Assembly: GCA_017548365.1 (NCBI GenBank)
Contig: JAFZAC010000035.1
Coordinates: 26,437 to 90,436, forward strand
Direction: 5' to 3'
Source: Muribaculaceae bacterium
GTDB lineage: Bacteria > Bacteroidota > Bacteroidia > Bacteroidales > Muribaculaceae
DNA length: 64,000 bases
Part shown: positions 61,819-64,000 of the stretch, one piece after another
Layout: every line of letters starts with the position of its first letter
Numbering within the stretch: the stretch's first letter is position 1
Position numbers and translations under genes: made by a program
The notes under the pieces: generated by a model
What the model was told of the DNA's origin: nothing
Database searches by the model: none
The model's input: the letters and a program-made list of their open reading frames with translations, nothing else

Positions 61819-62406
61819 TTGTATCCTATCAACGAAATATTCTATTCATTACAGGGTGAAGGCTTTCATACCGGCACGCCTAGCGTATTCATCCGCTTTA
61901 GCGGATGCAACTTGCGTTGCGCATTCTGCGACACTGACCACTTGAGCAACACCATGATGTCGGCTCCCGAGATAGTGAACGAAGTAATCAAATACCCTGG
62001 AGCACCACTCATTGTGCTCACAGGAGGGGAACCTTCACTCTATGTGGACGAAGCTTTAATAAAAGCTTTGAAGTTGACAGAAAAAACAATTGCCATCGAG
62101 ACAAACGGAACTTGCCCTTTGCCCGATGGCATAGACTGGATAACATTATCTCCCAAAACTGCCTTCCAGGGAGGAATGTCGCAGCCATGTGTTATTACTA
62201 GCTGCAATGAACTCAAAGTGGTGTACACAGGACAGGACCTAAGCCAGTATGATAACATCAAAGCGCAACACCGATTTCTACAGCCCTGCTATGTCGATAA
62301 TCCCAAACAGCGCCTCATAGGGCTTCAAGCAACAGTAGAAGCTGTACTCAACAATCCAACCTGGCGTTTATCTCTTCAGATTCATAGAGTTTTGGGCATC
62401 AAGTAA
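61819..62406 (+). CDS. queE: 7-carboxy-7-deazaguanine synthase QueE (radical SAM)
   Basis: 195 residues from a TTG start giving MYPINEIFYSLQGEGFHTG, the family N-terminus. The radical-SAM cluster motif is GCNLRCAFCDT (C-x3-C-x2-C); SAM-binding TGGEPSL and AIETNGT follow. It forms the 7-deazapurine ring from 6-carboxytetrahydropterin. Last gene of the operon. Within the operon the starts run ATG, ATG, GTG, TTG. Confidence 0.96.
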   Translation: MYPINEIFYSLQGEGFHTGTPSVFIRFSGCNLRCAFCDTDHLSNTMMSAPEIVNEVIKYPGAPLIVLTGGEPSLYVDEALIKALKLTEKTIAIETNGTCPLPDGIDWITLSPKTAFQGGMSQPCVITSCNELKVVYTGQDLSQYDNIKAQHRFLQPCYVDNPKQRLIGLQATVEAVLNNPTWRLSLQIHRVLGIK

Positions 62407-62438
62407 AACACAGCTATTCCTTATTGTCGTGCATTAAG

Positions 62439-63776
62439 CTAGAACTCTTGGTCGATAAGCTCAATAAACATTGATCCTATCTCACGAAGCACTATCATGT
62501 GGCGACGCTCACCAACCATCTGGCTCAGATAAAGTTCAAAACCTTCATCAGTAAACGCCACTCCCTGCAATTCGGGCAAAGCATTCATAAAATCTCCTTT
62601 GTCACCAGGAGTCCATAGCCATTTGCGGCCTGGCTCTGAAACAGCCCATTGTTCGAACGTCGATTCTAGCTTATTTCCAATGAAACATGCTATCACAGCA
62701 AGAGATACGTTGCCTTGCGGCTTGAATTCTACAACATAGAGCATACGGTCACTATCATCGAGATTTGCGAGCCAACGCGAATTCTTTATTGCAAGACCTC
62801 CATAATGCTCACTCACTGTTTGCTGCTTGTCTCGCTCCATTGGGACAACTTTCTCAGGATGTTTCCAACGACGGAAAGACGCCATCTTGTGAGTGGCAAG
62901 ATAGTCGCTTGTAACAAGTATGGGGAACAGCTCGTTTTCTTTGTAACCACGAAACATTGTCTTGATTGACTTGGCATCGTTGAGTGAATAAATCTTCTTA
63001 TAGCCATCAACTCTCTTGAAAGCTGCAGCACCCACTTGCTTCTTGAAGACTATGCTACTATAAGCATCGGCTGTAAGCATTGTCGATGCTTCGGTGGAAA
63101 ATTCATTGTTCTTATAACTGGCATGGACAAGAATCGGGAGTTGTGAAAGCGTTATGTCATCCTCTGCCTCAATATAATTTCCTATCTTGCGAAATGCTAT
63201 CCACTCAAGAGTCTCGGAGTTTTCTACTGCGGCAGTCTCATTCTTCTTGAGGCCCTTGTCAAGCTCCTTCTGCACTTTGGTGGATTTCACTTCCTTACCC
63301 TTACTGTCAACATAGATTTCATTGCCATCCAATGTTTTCATTTCAAAGTCGAGAGGTTCAAGCACTCCCTTCTCAAAATGATAGAATTGAGCCCCTACAA
63401 TATCATCGGCCTTGTCGCATCGGGTCACAATCATCACACCATTTCGGAAAGCAAGGTCTACATGCTCTCCTTCAGCATTATAACCCACATCAAGAAGTTT
63501 TTCCAAACGGCCTCGGGCACTAGTGAATAAGCAGCCATAGCTCTCGTCAAAGGTACTTACCCACAACAGGCTATTATTGGGTTCACCTGTAGCAATAGCA
63601 CAGAATTTTTCTGGTCGCTGATGCTTTCGGGCATGGGCTATAGCAAAATCTTGTATAACACGCGCCACATTGCGAGCATAAGGGCGTATTGCCAAGGCAT
63701 CGCTTTCGGTTGCATTAGCAACAAAGCCTAAAAGAGCCAACAGAAGCAGAAGAGTTGAAAATCGACTTTTAATCAT
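62439..63776 (-). CDS. Secreted protein of unknown function
   Basis: 445 residues with a signal peptide (LLLLLALLGFVANA). Family not recognised. Residues 30-60 are helical (VARVIQDFAIAHARKHQRPEKF); the rest is beta-rich, with several strand pairs holding a repeated aromatic-Asp pattern (WVSTFDESYGCLF, YHFEKGVLEPLDFEMKTLDG, RWLANLDDSDRMLYVVEF). A charged segment with KELDKGLKKNETAAVENSE near residue 170 is probably a linker. Convergent with the que operon and next to the rRNA operon terminator. Role unknown. Confidence 0.75.
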   Translation of the reverse strand: MIKSRFSTLLLLLALLGFVANATESDALAIRPYARNVARVIQDFAIAHARKHQRPEKFCAIATGEPNNSLLWVSTFDESYGCLFTSARGRLEKLLDVGYNAEGEHVDLAFRNGVMIVTRCDKADDIVGAQFYHFEKGVLEPLDFEMKTLDGNEIYVDSKGKEVKSTKVQKELDKGLKKNETAAVENSETLEWIAFRKIGNYIEAEDDITLSQLPILVHASYKNNEFSTEASTMLTADAYSSIVFKKQVGAAAFKRVDGYKKIYSLNDAKSIKTMFRGYKENELFPILVTSDYLATHKMASFRRWKHPEKVVPMERDKQQTVSEHYGGLAIKNSRWLANLDDSDRMLYVVEFKPQGNVSLAVIACFIGNKLESTFEQWAVSEPGRKWLWTPGDKGDFMNALPELQGVAFTDEGFELYLSQMVGERRHMIVLREIGSMFIELIDQEF

Positions 63777-63858
63777 ATTTGGGTTCTTATTTATTCAAAT
63801 TATTAACCATTAATTTAGGTGATGTTACTTTGACTTAAAAAAGTTTCTCAAGTTTAAT

Positions 63859-63890
63859 TAAAAAAAGAGACCCAGATTGCTCTGAGTCTC
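63859..63890 (-). terminator. rRNA operon terminator
   Basis: 10-bp stem with one G-T pair (63867-63876 with 63881-63890), loop TTGC, followed on the minus strand by a run of T. Confidence 0.85.
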
Positions 63891-63897
63891 TCCATTA

Positions 63898-64000
<103 letters not shown>

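Overview
The window is a chromosomal segment of a gut-type Bacteroidales bacterium, most likely of the Muribaculaceae or a near relative. The signs are: a SusC/SusD/SusE/SusF-type polysaccharide locus; promoters of the Bacteroidota form TTTG-N19-21-TAnnTTTG; almost no Shine-Dalgarno sequences; C-terminal domains resembling type IX secretion sorting signals; a BspA-like leucine-rich-repeat protein; and repeated dockerin-like modules (DVNGDG...DITxIYNYLLNG). The family-level placement is inference. No prophage or CRISPR array was seen.

Left part (1-12.8 kb): the dockerin tail of a truncated secreted protein, YchF, a C69 peptidase, a CotH-family protein with a dockerin tail, a metallophosphoesterase, a small secreted protein, a two-gene operon (beta-propeller protein plus a very large secreted amidase), and a NUDIX hydrolase. 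Middle-left (12.8-25.7 kb): a BspA-like LRR protein, enolase, a methyltransferase, two tandem L,D-transpeptidases, a sigma factor with a membrane partner, an M16 peptidase and a secreted protein. Middle (25.7-35.6 kb): a Crp-type regulator, an AT-rich acetyltransferase, a second sigma operon (sigma, membrane protein, secreted protein), a second M16 peptidase, Xaa-Pro aminopeptidase, a four-helix-bundle gene bounded by inverted repeats, and a gamma-carbonic anhydrase.

35.6-52.4 kb is an alpha-glucan utilisation locus: acyltransferase, LacI regulator, a perfect palindromic operator, susC-D-E-F, then on the other strand a GH53 enzyme, a GH13 amylase, a REP-associated transposase (RAYT) gene with its palindromes, a lipoprotein and an SLC45-type maltose transporter. 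SusE/F and GH13 would bind and cut alpha-glucan at the surface, SusC/D import oligosaccharides, the MFS protein carries small maltodextrins across the inner membrane, and the LacI protein senses them.

52.4-64 kb: tRNA-Leu(TAA), a prolyl oligopeptidase/LolD/NigD-like operon, an 860-bp gene-poor stretch, a glycosyltransferase, cysS, a DUF3467 protein, the queF-queC-queD-queE operon for preQ1 synthesis, a secreted protein of unknown function, and the 3' part of a 5S rRNA, so an rRNA operon lies beyond the right edge on the minus strand.

The least explained items are the RAYT/palindrome unit, a dispersed promoter-plus-short-ORF element with two copies, the four-helix-bundle element, the sigma/membrane/secreted protein operon and the dockerin-like modules on five proteins with no cohesin in view.
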